From positions 36,759 through 100,758 of the forward strand of contig BDDC01000001.1 in assembly GCA_001662425.1 (NCBI GenBank): 64,000 nucleotides of DNA, read 5' to 3'. Every line of letters starts with the position of its first letter. The first letter of the stretch is position 1. This DNA comes from Chlamydomonas sphaeroides. Lineage: Eukaryota; Chlorophyta; Chlorophyceae; Chlamydomonadales; Chlamydomonadaceae. Shown here piece by piece: positions 33,081 through 45,936 of this stretch. Position numbers and translations under genes: made by a program. The notes beneath the pieces were generated by a model. That model did not search any database. It had not been told where the DNA came from and worked only from the letters and a program-made list of their open reading frames with translations.

Positions 33081-34286
33081 GCGGAGCCCACAGGCGGAGG
33101 GCCCTGGCCTCTGCGTGCGTGGGGCTCGGCGGCCGGATGGACCAGCCAAGCCCCCAGGAGCAGCGATGTGCGCCAGGAGGTGCCTGCTGGGGTGCGCCGG
33201 GTAGGAGGGTAGGAGGCGTGCACGGTCACCCGCGCTGGCAGGCGGGCGGCGGGCGGCGGGCGGCGTGATGGTGATGGCGACGCGAGACGGACGGCCCTTG
33301 TGCAGGGAGTGAGTGGCGTCCTGGCCACGGCTTATGTCAGCTAGGCAGGTGCAAACGTCTGTGCTTGACGTGTAACCGTGCCATAGCCTGGTGCGGCATG
33401 ACAGCAGCGGAGGCAGGGGGTGCGCGACAGCACAGCCCGGGCCTTGGACGCGGGTGCTTGCTGGTTGGCGTTTGGTCTGATGCGGCGATGCAGGTTGGAT
33501 CGCTGAGTGCGGGCGGTGCAAGGCAGGCGCGAGGACAGCTGGGTGGCGGGCGGCGGGTGCCCCACGGCGTGCGGCGCCGCGGAGTTGACTGCTGGCGTTG
33601 ACGGCAGCAGCACGGGTGGTGTCTCGTGCATGTTGTACGGCATAGCATACGCATAGCAGGGTTCGACGCGGTTGATGGGCGGGTTTCCGACTCCCAGCGC
33701 AGGGCGCGCGCCGGCGGAGAGCTGACGTGCATGTTGCCTGACAGCGCATGCTCCGCTGCCGGTGTTGCACGCATCAACACTGCCCTCAGGTGCAGAGGTG
33801 GCACCAGACGACAGCGTGCTGCACCACACGCATCCTTACAAGGCGCGCCCCACCACATGCCCGCACAAGAGAGCCGTATGTACCGCTTCCCTGCGCGAAG
33901 CCCGCCCTCCACCGCCACGCACGCCCTGTCGCCTACCAGTCGCCTACCGTGTCCTTCCGCCGCGCATGCCGCCGCCTCTCCACACCTCCGGGCTGAGATG
34001 CAGCCCGCCTGCACACACCAACCCACGCTCGCTCCTGACCGCGACACTCGCATTACCGCCTGGACTTCAGCTGCCCCTCACCTTCTCACGACCCCCGGAC
34101 TTCCGGCACAGCCCTAGCCCCTGCAGCGACCCTTGCCCCCGCGCAGCGCCCCCACAGATCAGCTCCCCGCCCAACGCCACGCCCCGCACGCGCCCAAAGA
34201 GGAGCAGTTCCAGTGCGGAGCAACTCCAACGTCCACATCGCCCTCCCTAGCGCTCGAGTTCCCAAACTGGTTCTGGGCGAAAACCA
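33081..34286. other. Intergenic region between convergent thaumatin-like copy 2 and CCT8
   Basis: 1.2 kb holding both 3' UTRs. TGTAA occurs on the + strand at 33371 and, as TTACA, for the minus strand at 33836-33840. No gene seen. Confidence 0.45.
33371..33375 (+). terminator. TGTAA polyadenylation signal, thaumatin-like copy 2
   Basis: TGTAA about 290 bp after the TGA at 33078-33080. Confidence 0.4.
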
Positions 34287-37200
34287 CTAGTCGTCGTCGT
34301 CGCCGCCGCCGCGGGGCTTGGGCCCTCCTGCCTGCTTTGCCATGATGATTTGGTCAACCTGCGGAGCAAAATACCACACCCTAATCAGTGCACTGCCTCG
34401 AAACCTGGCCGCACTCGGGACGCCCGATGCACGCTGGCGCGTTTCCCCGCAACTTATCCCCGAAAGCCTAACCAACCCTAGGCGGGCCGCGTGGGTCCCT
34501 CGATACCCCAGCCCTCCCTGCCCCTCCCGCCACTCCCTGCCCTCGCCGTCCCTCCCGCCCCTCCTCGGCGCACCTTGAGCACCGTGCAGGCTGCCTCGGT
34601 GGCCAGCTTGATGGCCCACCACTTGGTGGTGTACAGGTCCAGGATGGCGTCCGCGCCCGACAGGTCGCGCGGCACGCCGCCGTCCACGTCCAGACCGGCG
34701 TTGGCCTGCGACCACGAATAGGCACGAGCAGTGAGGCGCACAGCCCGGCACGGCGGTGTGAGCGCTTGCGCATGGAGGCTGCAGCAGGTGGCTGCCTTGC
34801 CGCAGCGCGCAAGCAGGGGTGGTGGCGGCAGGGAAGGCTACGGAGAAACATACCTGGCCCGCGGCGTGCGCAGAGTAGAGCGCCGACAGCGCGTCCGTGG
34901 CGTTGAGCCCGCTGTTCTCCGCCAGCGTGCGCGGCACCACCTCGAACGCCTCGGCGTACTTGCCGATGGCGTACTGGTCCAGGCCTGTCTGCGTCTTGGC
35001 AAAGTCCGCCAGCTGCGGGTGGAGGGGCGGGAGGGAGGAGGGGAACGTGCCGCGGGTGGAGCACGGGCATGCGCAGGAGAGATGGCATTGCGCGGGGCGA
35101 CGACGCGGCAACTTTCCATTGGATTGCAGGTCGGCGCCCTACCTCTCCCACCGCGCTTGGGCCCCCAGGGGCCGGACCGGGGTCCACTGGCCTCGCGCAT
35201 GCCGTTCGAGGGGGCCCTGCCTTCCTAATGTACCTCACGACCTGGCCTCGCATCGAGCACTTCAGCTCTGCGGCTGCGGCATCCGCGGCGCCGAGCTGCC
35301 CCTGCCTATGCCTCACACCCGCCCCATCCCGCTGCGCACCTGCCGCGCCAGCTCCATCTCGGGCGCGCCGCCGCCCGCCAGCGCGCGCGAGTCCTTGCAG
35401 AGCGCCTTGTAGGTGTTGATCGCGTCGTTGACGGCGCGCTCCACGTCGTCCAGGAAGGCGTCCGTGGAGCCGCGCAGCACCACGGTGCTGATCGAGCCCA
35501 GCGCCGCGTCCTGGGTCAGCACAAGGCAGTTGGTGCCGCCGATCTCCTGCGGGGTTGCGGGGTGCGCAGCGGCAGAGGTGGGTGTCGTGGGTGCCGTGCC
35601 CACGCCGGGCAAGCGCTGCTGCGTGCCAGCCTGCCTGCGGGCCGAAGAGCCTGCAGGGGGAAGAGGGCGGCCGCACCTGCACGCAGAGGCTCTTGGCAAA
35701 GCCCAGCTCGTCGGCGCCGGGCGCGCCGAAGGTGGCGCGCGCGGTGGTGCCGGTGGCCCTGCACAGCCGCGCCAGCTCGAACTTGGAGGGCATCTTTACC
35801 ACCATGAGGCCGTACCTGGCGGGGCCAGGTTGGGGAGTGGGGAGGCGGGGGAGGCAGGGAGGGAGGTGAGAGGGTGCGTGCCACATGCGCAACACATAGC
35901 CGTGCATGTCTCCTGACCCCCTGCATGCCGGTCCCAGCACAGCGGCTGAGCACCGCGCACAGCAGCTCCAGCCGCATGCTGCCGCTACCCCTGGTACGGA
36001 CTGGCTAGTGCAGCGCCCTTGCCCGTCTCCCGCATGTCAGCACGCAACACCGGTACCCTGATCCCCCATTCCTGTGTCCTGTACCCGGCTCACTTCTCGC
36101 AGAAGTGCAACGCCATCTCGCCCACCGAGGAGCCCGACACCACCACGCGCGCGCCGCTGTCGGCGATGCCCTTGATGTACTGCTCCAGCTTGGTCTCCTC
36201 TGACCTATGGGGGTTGCAAGATTCATCAAGGGTTGAGCAGATGCGCGGTGGGCCCACCGCTCCAGCCCCCGTCCTTCCCCCTCCGCATCTGCTCCTCAAT
36301 ATCTGTAGTTTCCCAGCTCCTCGGCCCATCGCACCCTTAACTTCATGCACCCTAGAATCCTGCACAGACGCCCCATGCGCATCACTATCTGCGCCTCTCT
36401 CTCACTTGCTGTAGTTCTCCAGCTCCTCGGCGCTCTTGATGAGCACGGTGCCCTTGGTGTCGGTGGCGCTCGTGTCCACGCCTTGCGTGTACGCCGCCAC
36501 CTTAGCGTCCTCCACCGACTTGACGCTGCCCTCGGTGTCGCGCTTGAGCACCATGCCCGTCACCACGCGGCTGTCAGCCAGCGTGGAGCCCTGCGATTAA
36601 GGTGGGTTGGGTCCGTCGCAGCGCGTTACGGGTTGGGTCCGTAGCAGCGCGGAACACGCATATCGGTAGCGCCACCGCAACGCAGCGGGACAGGGCGCAG
36701 GACGGGATGCAAGAGGGCAGGCGCGGGGCGCCGCGGGGCGGCTGCAGGAGGGCGCACCTGGATCTTGATGACGCGCACGTTGTCGACGTTGAAGTTGTGG
36801 GGGTTCTTGGGGCACACGTCGATGCACGCCTGCGCCACCAGCTCCGCCAGCAGCTCCTCATAGCCGCTGATCTTGCTGCTGATGGACGACTTGAGCCGCC
36901 GCGCGATCTAAGCATGGGACGAAAGATGGGAAAGGGAGGGGCCGGCGACAGGTGGGGTGGCGACAGAGGATGGTGCGGTCCGTGGTTGCAACGCGACAGA
37001 GCGCCGTGGGCTGAGGCGCCCGGCCAGCGTGCTCGTCGGTGCGGCCAGCCTCCGCGCATGGTGTCGCTGTAGCAGCCGCGGGCGCGTTGGCTGCAACGGT
37101 GCAGCAGGAACCGCGCCGTTGCACGGCCGGCTGGGCGGCGCGGCCGAGCCCCGTGAGTACCGTGCTTGGCGCCATGTGGCCCGGTGGGCGCACCAGCTGG

Positions 37201-39077
37201 GTGCGCTGTGCACTGTGTGGCTAGCGGCGTGGATCCCGGGCCGCAGTCGGCTATCATGCCGAGGCACCGGCGCCCTGCCGGCTGCTGCTGCCTCTGTGCC
37301 CTGAGGCATCGAGAAGCCGCCGGCGGGTGGCGAGCCAAAGCCTGGCTCGCTGGCGCCCCGCCCCGCGCCCGCCCGGTGCGTGCGCTGGTCGCATGACACC
37401 CTCACTCCGCGGCAGGGTGTTCACACACGGGCACGGCCCCCCCTTGGCACGCAGAGCGGTGTCAGGTCCGGCGCGGGCTCCACAGTGAGGACGTCCGTGC
37501 GCAGCGCGTATCGCCCCACGACGCATGCCGTCCCAACCTTGTCGTCTACGGCATTCGCCTGCCCCCAGCCGCCCATCATGCCGCGCGCTCGAGGGATCAG
37601 CGCGCCGGTGAAGCCCGGCCTGCCTTTCTTCCTGACGTCCTCCCTTCTGCCCCTGCCATTCTGCCCCTGCCATTCTGCCCCTGCTCACGAACCCACCTTG
37701 CCCCACTCGCCTCAGTCTGCTCCCACCTCCTCCTTGTCCCTGCCTAAAACCCTGCCTGCCGCCCTTCCCACTTGGTCCCATCCGCCTCCTCTAATCCAAA
37801 CCCACCTCCTTCTTGTCGCGCACGTCCACATCCGCAGTTCCCGGCAGCACCAACGAGTCCAGCACCTCCAGGCCCTTGAGGACAAGAGGGTGGAGGGCGG
37901 GGGCAGGGATTTTAGCAAAGCAGTAACGGGTCCGGGGGGCGACCAACAGGCCGTGGCGCCAGGGGCTGCCGCGTGTACCTGCACCGCTGCAGAAGCACGT
38001 GGGCCTAGCAGCCGGCTGCTGCGTTAGGCCATCCCCCCCCGACCAACAGCTGGCATTAGTTTTCGGCGAAACAATCGCAGCCAGCATGCCGCTCGCAGCC
38101 CTGATGTCCCAGCTGACAGTGAGCCATATAAGCAACGTAACACGCCGTGGCCTCACTACCGGACGCTGTGCCGGCATGCCGCTCGGTATCCTGGCGCGTC
38201 AAGGCGCCCCGCCAGCCAACCACCACCGCCCAGCTCCGCTTCCGGCCACGCTTCGTCCCACACCTGGCCTCTGTCGGCGGCCACCTACGGCTGTCCTCGC
38301 AGTGTGTCCCGGGGAACCCTTTTCTCAAGCTCTGTCCAGCGCTTGAGACACCGCCCGGGACTGCTTAGCCTCCCCCGGCAAGCGCCCCTGCCGCACCTTG
38401 GCGCAGGCGCGCTGATAGCCGTCCACTACCTCGGCGGTGTGGAGGCCGTCGCGCAGCAGCGACTCGGCGTTTGCGAGCAGCTCACCGCCCAGCGTCAGCA
38501 CCTGGCACAACGGAGACAGGGTGTCGGAAACAGGCAGCGCTCAACCGGCAGCGGGCGACCAGCCGTGGGCCGTGGGCCCTGTTGGGGCCTGCGGGCCGTG
38601 GCCGGGCCAGCCCGCAGCACCCAACGACGAGGGCACGCACCAGGTTGGTGCCGTCGCCGATCTCAGCCTCCTGCGCCTTGGCTGACATGACCAGCAGCTT
38701 GGCGGCAGGGTGCTGCACCTCCAGCTCGGTGACTATTGTGCTGGCGTCGCTGGTCACAAACAGCTTCTCCAGGTGGTTGATCACCATCTTGTTCATGCCT
38801 GTTCTCCACCCGCCACGTGCCGCAAGGGGAAAGCCAGGGCGAGAGGCCGCCGTCACAAAGGGCCGCGTGCGCGCCAATCTGCACCTCTCAGCGACCCGCT
38901 GCCCAGTGCGCCTTGCCGGCCGTATCGCCTCGCACCGTTTGGACCCAGCGACGTCCTCGTGATCTGCGCTAGCCCTTTGCACGCTTCGATGTTCTTCATG
39001 ACCGCTTCCTGAAGCCCGCTGAAGTGCTTATGCCCTTCCTTGAGCATGGACTGCAGCCCATAGGGCATCCCCGCCAT
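34287..39077 (-). CDS. CCT8: T-complex protein 1 subunit theta (CCT8)
   Basis: Twelve exons: 39077-38936, 38798-38641, 38501-38397, 37874-37806, 36907-36758, 36590-36406, 36204-36094, 35815-35677, 35546-35340, 35012-34854, 34705-34574, 34358-34287; 542 aa, phases consistent, normal family length (about 545). It is one of the eight subunits of the cytosolic chaperonin that folds actin and tubulin. Diagnostic stretches: MLKEGHKHFSGLQEAV, TRTSLGPNGMNKMVINHLEK, VTELEVQHPAAKLLVMSAKA, the ATP-site EIGDGTNL, STVVLRGSTDAFLDDVERAV, GGGAPEMELARQ, GLDQYAIGKYAEAFEVVPR, TKWWAIKLATEAACTVLK, and the theta tail VDQIIMAKQAGGPKP followed by an acidic end. The theta-type NGMNKMVINHLEKLF and the tail separate it from other CCT subunits. 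The 898-bp intron 4 hides no missing residues. Confidence 0.97.
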
Positions 39078-39617
39078 GGTTGCGAAAGCACGCGTAACGA
39101 AGCGTCAAGCTAGATGTGCGTTCGATCTCGGCGGTCTTTCGTGCCCAGGTCGTTTGCAAGCCCGTGTACCAGCAGACGCACTCGTCACGTAACAGTAGGT
39201 GAATATGACTGAGGAAGCGTTGGGAGCTCGACAGCCGGAGGGCGGGCCGCATTGGGGACGAGACGGAAGACTCCTCGATAGCCCCCAATCACGCTCATCA
39301 CTTGATAAGATATAAACTCACTGCAAATGCCAGGATAGTGGGCAGGCTTGCTGCCGCGGTGGCCGCGGTCCCGTGGGCCGGTTGCAGAACGCGCGGGAAG
39401 GGCCGCGGCCCACGGCAACCAGGGTAGGGGACTCTTCCCTGGGCCCTCATCACTACAGTTGTGCCAATACAGTTACAGCCAGTGAAAGCTCTGGCTTCCA
39501 CAGTAAACGCGCTCGTTGGCACCGCAGTTGCCAGCACACGCCCAAGCCTTCCGGTTTCTGCCACTCCTGCTATCCCGCTCCACACCCTATCTGACCGTCT
39601 ATCGCTTGCACAACCTC
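39078..39617. other. Spacer between NOPCHAP1-like stop and CCT8 start
   Basis: 540 bp, both genes on the minus strand. It holds the NOPCHAP1-like 3' UTR and the CCT8 promoter region. No gene seen. Confidence 0.45.
39473..39477 (-). terminator. TGTAA polyadenylation signal, NOPCHAP1-like gene
   Basis: TTACA on the + strand, 141 bp past the stop at 39618. Confidence 0.5.
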
Positions 39618-41130
39618 TCACGCAATCTCCTCAATCATCTGGGACCGCTTGGCAGCCACCTTGCGCCGCCGGCTGGGCACCCCGACCGGTGCCCCTGCCC
39701 CTGCCGCCGCCGGTGCTGGCCCTTGCCCCGGTCCGCGCGCGCCGTGCCGCCGCCGACCGCCTGCCCGCCGCGCCCCTCTCCCGCCCAGGGCAGCCCCCGC
39801 ACCACCTACCCCCTCGTCACCACTCTCCACCTCCATCGCATCGGCCGCTGCCCTTGCAGACGGTCCTGCCGCGTCCCCCCCAACCTCCATGCCGCCCGCC
39901 GCCCGTCCCAGCTCCGCCGCGCCCTCGCCGTCGCTGCTGCTCGCCTCGCTGTCGCTGTCACTGTCGCTATCGCTGTCGTCGTCGCTGCTCGAGGCCCCGT
40001 CTACTCGCAGCAGGCCTGCGCCGCGCCCGGCCATGGCGGCCTCGGCCGCCGCCAGCGCGGCCTCATCGTTCAGGTCAAAGACGCCGCAGGCCAGGTCCTG
40101 CGCGCAGGTGCGTGGGGTGCACAGCGGTGACCGACGTGGGGTGCAACACAGGGATTGCTGCGGGCAGCAAGATTAGGGTGCGGCAGTCCGCTGCTCCGGA
40201 TAGGCGCCCTCGCTCGCTGATGCGATGCGCTTGGTATGTCTCGCCGGCTAGCCCGGTTGCGTGCTGCCCTGTGCCGCGTCCGCCGGACCCTGGGTCAAAC
40301 GCGCGGGCCTCTGCTGCGCCCAACGCACCATCTCAATGTAGGGCCCCTGCCCCTCCTCGCCGCCCTCCTCGCCCTCGTCCTCGTCCTCGCCCTCGCGGTC
40401 CTCCACTGCCTCGACCACGAAGCCCTCGACGGGCTGGTCCTGCGCGGGGGGGGGGCGGCAGAGACTCAGCTCGGCGGCAGCGCGCGCAGCACTCTCAAAC
40501 CACCGCTTGACATGCACTGGTCAGGGCACTTGCTAAGAGGCAGGCGCCTGCAGCGTGCAATTGGTGCCACCACCACCCGCCCCCGCATGCTGTATGGCCC
40601 TGTGCCTCGGCGCTGGCGGCACCCGCACCTGCAGCTTCTGGTTGGCTTCCGCTAGCTGCGGCAGGAAAGCGGCCAACTGGGCCAGCACTGCGGAGGCCGC
40701 GGAAAAGCGGAATGATTTGGGCAAGCAGTCCTGCCGGCAGGCAGGGTGTGCCGCCGCTGAGCCCTCGGCGGCCGGCGGAGCTGCGAGAGGCTTGACGTGC
40801 CGCGACCGCCAGGCAACGTTTACCCCCCGTGAGCCTGGTGGCGTATCCCTGCCCCGGAAGTGCCCTGCGGCCTTCCCGCCCGACGCACTTGCGCTGCGTG
40901 GTGCCGGGCCGATGGCGGGGCGCTGGCGCGTCAGCCCTGCCAGCTTTTGCTCTGCCGGCGAGGGCGAGGGCGCACAGGGGCAGGGGGTGAGTCGGTGGCG
41001 CCAGGCAGCTCCACTGGCCGAGGCGCCAGCGCCAGTGCAGGCCGATGCGATGTTTTTGGCCGACGCGCGCACCTAGGGGCGCCACTGCCGGGACTTCGAG
41101 CTTCTCCCGCGCCGGCGGCCTCCCCGCCAT
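39618..41130 (-). CDS. NOPCHAP1-like (DUF4598) box C/D snoRNP assembly factor
   Basis: Four exons: 41130-41073, 40687-40629, 40439-40329, 40097-39618; 235 aa, phases consistent. NOPCHAP1 proteins hold NOP58 and bring it to the R2TP/RUVBL machinery for box C/D snoRNP assembly. The two family hallmarks are here: the helix VLAQLAAFLPQLAEANQKL (residues about 20-38) and, after an acidic Glu/Asp/Gly run, GPYIEMDLACGVFDLNDE (about 70-90), which matches the IEM(D/N)L..GV element. The C-terminal half is a Ser/Asp tract, Gly/Ala-rich sequence and a basic end (RRRKVAAKRSQMIEEIA), possibly nucleolar targeting. Exon-2 acceptor has a strong pyrimidine tract and fits the phase. It is divergent from the AAAP gene. 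Confidence 0.68.
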
Positions 41131-41492
41131 GTCGGCCGCCTAGGGTAAGCAGGCGACGTCGCGCTCACAAGTACGAAATTGAATGCAGACGGCTACTCGT
41201 GAGGTATGCGTCAAAGCTTGCGCAAAAACTATGCTGCGACAGTCCGAAAGCAAAGTTGGTCGGCACACGTTTCACAAATGGCAGGCAGCGCAAGCATGTA
41301 TACGTTTGCAGTTAAGTGTAATGATTGGAACGGCAGCGAAAGCAACTTAGCTAAAGCCTAAAGGCCGCCGGGATGGAACAGCCCTATGAGCTGTAACGCC
41401 GCGTTCGGCACACAGAAGTCTTCAAGTAGCGTCACTTGATATAGGGGGCTAGGCCAACAACACGCCAGGGCTTTTTGTTCCGATTTGGAAAG
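41131..41492. promoter_or_regulatory. Shared upstream region of NOPCHAP1-like (-) and AAAP (+) genes
   Basis: 362 bp between head-to-head start codons; AT-richer than the genes. A bidirectional promoter is inferred from layout only. Confidence 0.4.
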
Positions 41493-44400
41493 ATGCTCCA
41501 GCAACAGCGCTTGCCGAGCCGGTGCGGAGCTGCTAGGCAGCAGCTGCATGCGCGACCATGCCTGATCAGCAGCCGCGGCGCTCGTTTGGCATCGCCGTCA
41601 ACACGGGCCCCACAGCTGGCTCCCGGCCTCGCGCCGGTGCAAAAGCACCAGGCCGAGCAGCTGATCAGCACGCGCACGCAGGCGGCAGCTGATGCTGGAG
41701 CTGTTCCAGCCCCGGCGCCGTCCACGGGGAACTCAACGTTTGTGCAGGTGCGACGCGACGACATGCCATGGCCTGCCGCCCCAACCCGTCCGCCACCGCA
41801 CCCCTCGCGCTGACCCCAACCTGCCTAAACTCCTCCCCCAACAACCTACATCGCAATACTATCACCTGCATCGCTCCTGCCTGCCTGCCTGCCTGCGCAC
41901 CAACACTCGTTGCGCGTGCATGCACGGTGCGCGTCTGCAGTCCCGCGCCCCTCACCATTTCCGTACACGCCCAACACCTCCCCCCCATCGTCCCCCAACT
42001 CCTCTCCAACTCCTCTCCCAAACCCACCCCTCCCCACACCCCCACTCGACCGCCTCGCAACAACACGGCCTCGCTTACTGCGCCTCACCCCAAGCCGTGC
42101 ATCGGCGTGCGCTCCCACATACCAGCGCGCCACACATACAAACGCGCATCCCCAAACCCCAACGCCCTCCCCTGCACCTGCCCCGACCCAACCTAAAACC
42201 GCAGGCCGTGTTCAACGTGGTCAACGTCATGATGGGCGTCGGCCTGCTGTCGTTGCCCTTTGCGCTCAAGTCCAGCGGCTGGATCGGGCTGGTGGTGCTG
42301 TGGATCATGGGCGTGGCCACCAACTATACAGCCAAGGCACTGTGCGAGTGCGCCGAGGTCGTGGGCAAGCGCATCGGCGGGCCGGTGGGGTACGAGGAGA
42401 TCGCCGAGGCGGCCTTTGGCAAGTTCGGGCGCGTGCTGGTGTCCGCGATCATCTACGTGGAGCTGTTTGGAACGTGCGCGCTGCTGTTCATCCTCGAGGT
42501 GCGGCGCGAGGGGCTGGCGCCGGCCGGAGGGATGGGCGCTGGAGGCGTCCGGGGGCTGGGCGGCAGGTGGCGCGCAGGAAGGGGCAGGGAGCTGGGGCCG
42601 CGCCTGTCGGCGTACAGCATGGAGGTCGGGCTTCGCAGCAGGAGGAGCCGGCGGCTTGTCAGCGGCGGCCGTAGCAGGGCCCAGTGTGTGGGCCGCCACT
42701 GGCTGGGGCGGCGCCGCACCAGGACGCAGTTTCCCGGGCACCAGCCTGGCAGCCGTGGACACGCCGCTTCAGTGGCTCCCATCCGCAGCTGCAGCGAGCG
42801 GCGGGCGCTGGCCGGCGGCTCCTCCGCCTCCCCACATCCTCTTCCCATGCTGCCCCGCTTCTCTGCCTCCTCACCCTTGGACAGTTACCAACTAGCCCGT
42901 TTTCCCCCTGGAATCTTGGCCTTGCCACCGTACCCACCACATGCGCCCTCCCCCTCCTGCCCAGGGCGACAACATGTTCAAGCTGTTTGGCGCCACGGCG
43001 CTCGCCTCCAACGCCGGCGTGTACATGCTGGTGGCGGCGGCGCTCATGATCCCCACCGTGTGGCTGCCCGACCTCAAGACGCTGTCCTTCCTGGGCGCGG
43101 CGGGAGTCACCGCCACCTGCACCGTCACCACCGCGGTGCGGTAGGGGGCGGGGACTCCATGGCCACGGCCACGCGGCTCGACTGCCGCTGGCCTGCCAGG
43201 GGCACCTCTGCCGGGCTGCACACCTGCCCGCAGCCTCAGACCTGCTATGCGCTTCTCCCCACGCAACATGCGGCAAGCTGATGTCACCCTGCCGGCTGCG
43301 CACCTGCCCTTGAACGCACCTCTGCCCCGGCTGCGCGCGTCACCTCCCGCTCGCGCCCCAGGTGGCCTACACCTTCCTCAGCGGCTCCTTCGTGCCGGGC
43401 GCCGTCACGGACATGGCCAACTGGGCCACCCTGCCGCTGGTGCTGGGTGCGTGGCGGACCGTGCCGACAATCAAATGGGTCTGTCGGAGGGACAACGTTC
43501 CCTCCTGACCCCAGGGCTCCTGCGGGCCACCGGGGCCGCCTGCGGGACCCGACGGGGCTGCTTCTCGGGATCCAACCGGGCTGTGCAGGGCGCGAACGCG
43601 GCACGGCAGCACTGCGCGACCGGGCCGAGCTGCAGTCTGCAGTGAAGCCTTGCCTGGGGCGCTATGACAGCCATGGCTGCACGCGAGGGCCTGACCCCTT
43701 GCCCCGCTGCCAGCCGGTCCTCCTGCCCCTGGACCCGCTGGTTGCTTTGGCCGGGCACCTGCACCCCATCGAGTCGCCAACCCAGCGTCTGTCGCGCATG
43801 ACGGTGCAGCCGCGCTGCGCGTTATGGCGCCTGCACCGCCCCTGACTGACGCCCCGGCTGTCCGCACCTCGGCCACCTGCGCCGGCCCCACCCCGCCAGG
43901 CATCTGCACCTTCTGCTACAGCGGCCACGGCGTGTTCCCCGCCATCCAGAAGTCCATGAAGGAACCGCAGACCTTCCCGCAGGTGCGGCTCAAGGGTCCA
44001 ATTGGAGCACCAGGCGGGGTGGACCCCTGGGACTGGTCCGGCTTGCACCCTGCGCGCTGCCTAGCCGCGGCGGAGCTACTATAGCAGCGTACCAGTGGCT
44101 TTCTGCGGCCCCGGCGCTGAGCCCCGCGCAGACGCAACACCCAAGCCACCACCACACTCCGTCCTCACCGCTACCTCGTGGCACGAACCCGACTGTTCTC
44201 CCCTCTCCCCTCCCCCTCCGCTCCCCTCGCGCCCAGGTCCTCAACGTGGCCTACCTTATCGTGGCCGTGCTGTGCACGCTCATGGGCGCCGCCGGGTACT
44301 ACATGTACGGCAGCGGTGCGCTGGACCTGGTCACCTTCAACCTCACCGGCGTGCTGGCGGCGGTGTGCGCCTCCGTCATCCTCATCAACCCCATTGCCAA

Positions 44401-45309
44401 GTTCGCGCTCACCATGGAGCCCGTGGGTGCGTGCCGTAGCGGAAGCGAGTAACGGGGCAAGAGGCGGAGAGGCGTGGGTGGGCATGCGGATTGCTCCTGG
44501 CTGAGGAGCCGGCAAGGAGTCCGTGGGTGGGGCCCGGCGGTGTGCGGCATGGGGCGAAACGCGGGGAAGCGGATGGGGGCGCCTGGGGGCGTGTGCGGAC
44601 GGCAGGCAGCGGTCGGCAACAAATGGGTTGCGGCTGACGGGCCGGCAGGGGAGCCCGAAGTCAGGCGGAGCAGAGCGGCGTGGTCTTGCCTGCTTCGCTG
44701 CTCGCGTGCACAAGCCGACCGCTTCTACCCCACACCACCCCTCGCAGCCGCGGCGCTGCAGGGCGCCGTGCCCGGCGCGAAGCAGGGCTTCATGCGGCTG
44801 GTGACGCGCACCGTGCTGGCCATCGCCATCCTGCTGGCGGCTCGCTCGCTGCCCTTCCTGGCGCACGTGATGGCGCTGGTGGGCTCCTTCATGACCATCT
44901 CTGTGTCCGTCACCTTCCCGCCGCTGTGCCACCAGGTGCGCGGGGGAGGGCTGGGGTGGGGGGCCGGGCGAGGATGGGGCATTGGGATGGGGACGGCAAG
45001 GCTGCGGAGGGGAAGGGTGGTCGGACGCTGGCACAGGCCGGCACCGGGGGGTCTGGGGATTGGAGCGCGATGTGCCCGGGAAGGGCGGCCTCGCGTCTCC
45101 GCCCTCCGCCCTGAACACGAGCCGCTGCCGGCCCGGCCCTGCCTGTGCCCTGGCCTGCCTCGCATTGTTAGATCCTTTGTGGCGACCGCAACGGCCCGGG
45201 GCGCACCGCCTTCAACTACGCGGTGGCGCTCCTCGGCGTGGTGTGCACGTTCTTCGGAACTACAGCTAGCATGAAGAGCCTGGCGGCCAAGGCGGCGGGG
45301 GTGGCATGA
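41493..45309 (+). CDS. Amino acid/auxin permease (AAAP) family transporter, AVT-like
   Basis: Eight exons: 41493-41747, 42205-42498, 42965-43135, 43362-43446, 43900-43982, 44237-44426, 44748-44935, 45172-45309; 467 aa, phases consistent. After an 85-residue hydrophilic N-terminal tail comes the family's first helix and unwound motif (AVFNVVNVMMGVGLLSLPFAL), then about ten more hydrophobic segments, among them WIGLVVLWIMGVATNYTAK, VSAIIYVELFGTCALLFIL, CTFCYSGHGVFPAIQKSM (TM6-7 loop typical of AAAP), VLNVAYLIVAVLCTLMGAAG, NPIAKFALTMEPV and LGVVCTFFGTTASM. Family members are proton-coupled or vacuolar amino acid transporters; closest in pattern to vacuolar AVT1/VGAT-like proteins. Substrate cannot be read from sequence. 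TTG at 41475 is in frame, but ATG 41493 is the start. TGTAA lies 370 bp after the stop. Confidence 0.88.
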
Positions 45310-45932
45310 GCTTAGCGGCTGGCAGGGTGGGTAAGCACAGGGCTGATTGCGGCTGGCGGTGGGGCCCGGAGGGGGCCTCCTGGGTTGGGCTTGATGTGGG
45401 TTCGGCAGGGGAGGTGGAAAGGGCTGCAGGGGAGGCGCAGATAAGATGCAGAGCATTGTGTGGGGAGTCTAGGGTGCTTGGCTGTCAAGGTGGGAAGGTG
45501 AATGGTGTAGGAGATGGCGACGAGAGAGGTGCCTCGCAGGCTGAGCGCCAAGGGTTGGGCTGGGGCCAGTGGGGCACCAGCCCAAGACATCTGAGGCGAG
45601 CTGGAGGTCGATGCCCCGAGGCGAAATCTGCGATTGTGCCGTTGCTGGTAAAGGCGGTACCGTTGCGAGGCTGCGTGTAATGGCGTATGTAAAGTCCGGC
45701 TGGTCGCCTGGCGAGGCTTGGCCGCTGTTCATGAGGTAGGGGCTGGGCGGGTGGTGGAGGCCATGAAACGTGCCGGGTCACGCCAGTCCGAGGCTCAAGG
45801 TGACACTGCCCGGGAGATGTTCGAATGTAACTTCAGAACCCGTTCTTCTTAGCAGAACAGACTGCTTGCACTGAAAGCGCCTTCCTCAAATTTTCTTCAC
45901 GCGCTCCCAACCACGAGGTCTCCAGTCATGCA
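45310..45932. other. Spacer between AAAP and MRS2 genes
   Basis: 623 bp between two + strand genes: AAAP 3' UTR with TGTAA, then a less GC-rich stretch with the MRS2 5' UTR. A two-codon upstream ORF (ATG CAA TGA, 45928-45936) overlaps the MRS2 start. Confidence 0.45.
45676..45680 (+). terminator. TGTAA polyadenylation signal, AAAP gene
   Basis: TGTAA 367 bp after the stop at 45307-45309; a second copy is at 45688-45692. Confidence 0.4.
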
Positions 45933-45936
45933 ATGA
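45928..45936 (+). promoter_or_regulatory. Two-codon upstream ORF overlapping the MRS2 start codon
   Basis: ATG CAA TGA, whose stop codon shares two bases with the main ATG at 45933-45935. It is only relevant if the transcript starts upstream of 45928. Confidence 0.45.

Noticed and set aside
36908..37805. Missing exon in the long CCT8 intron
   Set aside because: The residues on both sides are consecutive in the CCT8 family, so nothing is missing.
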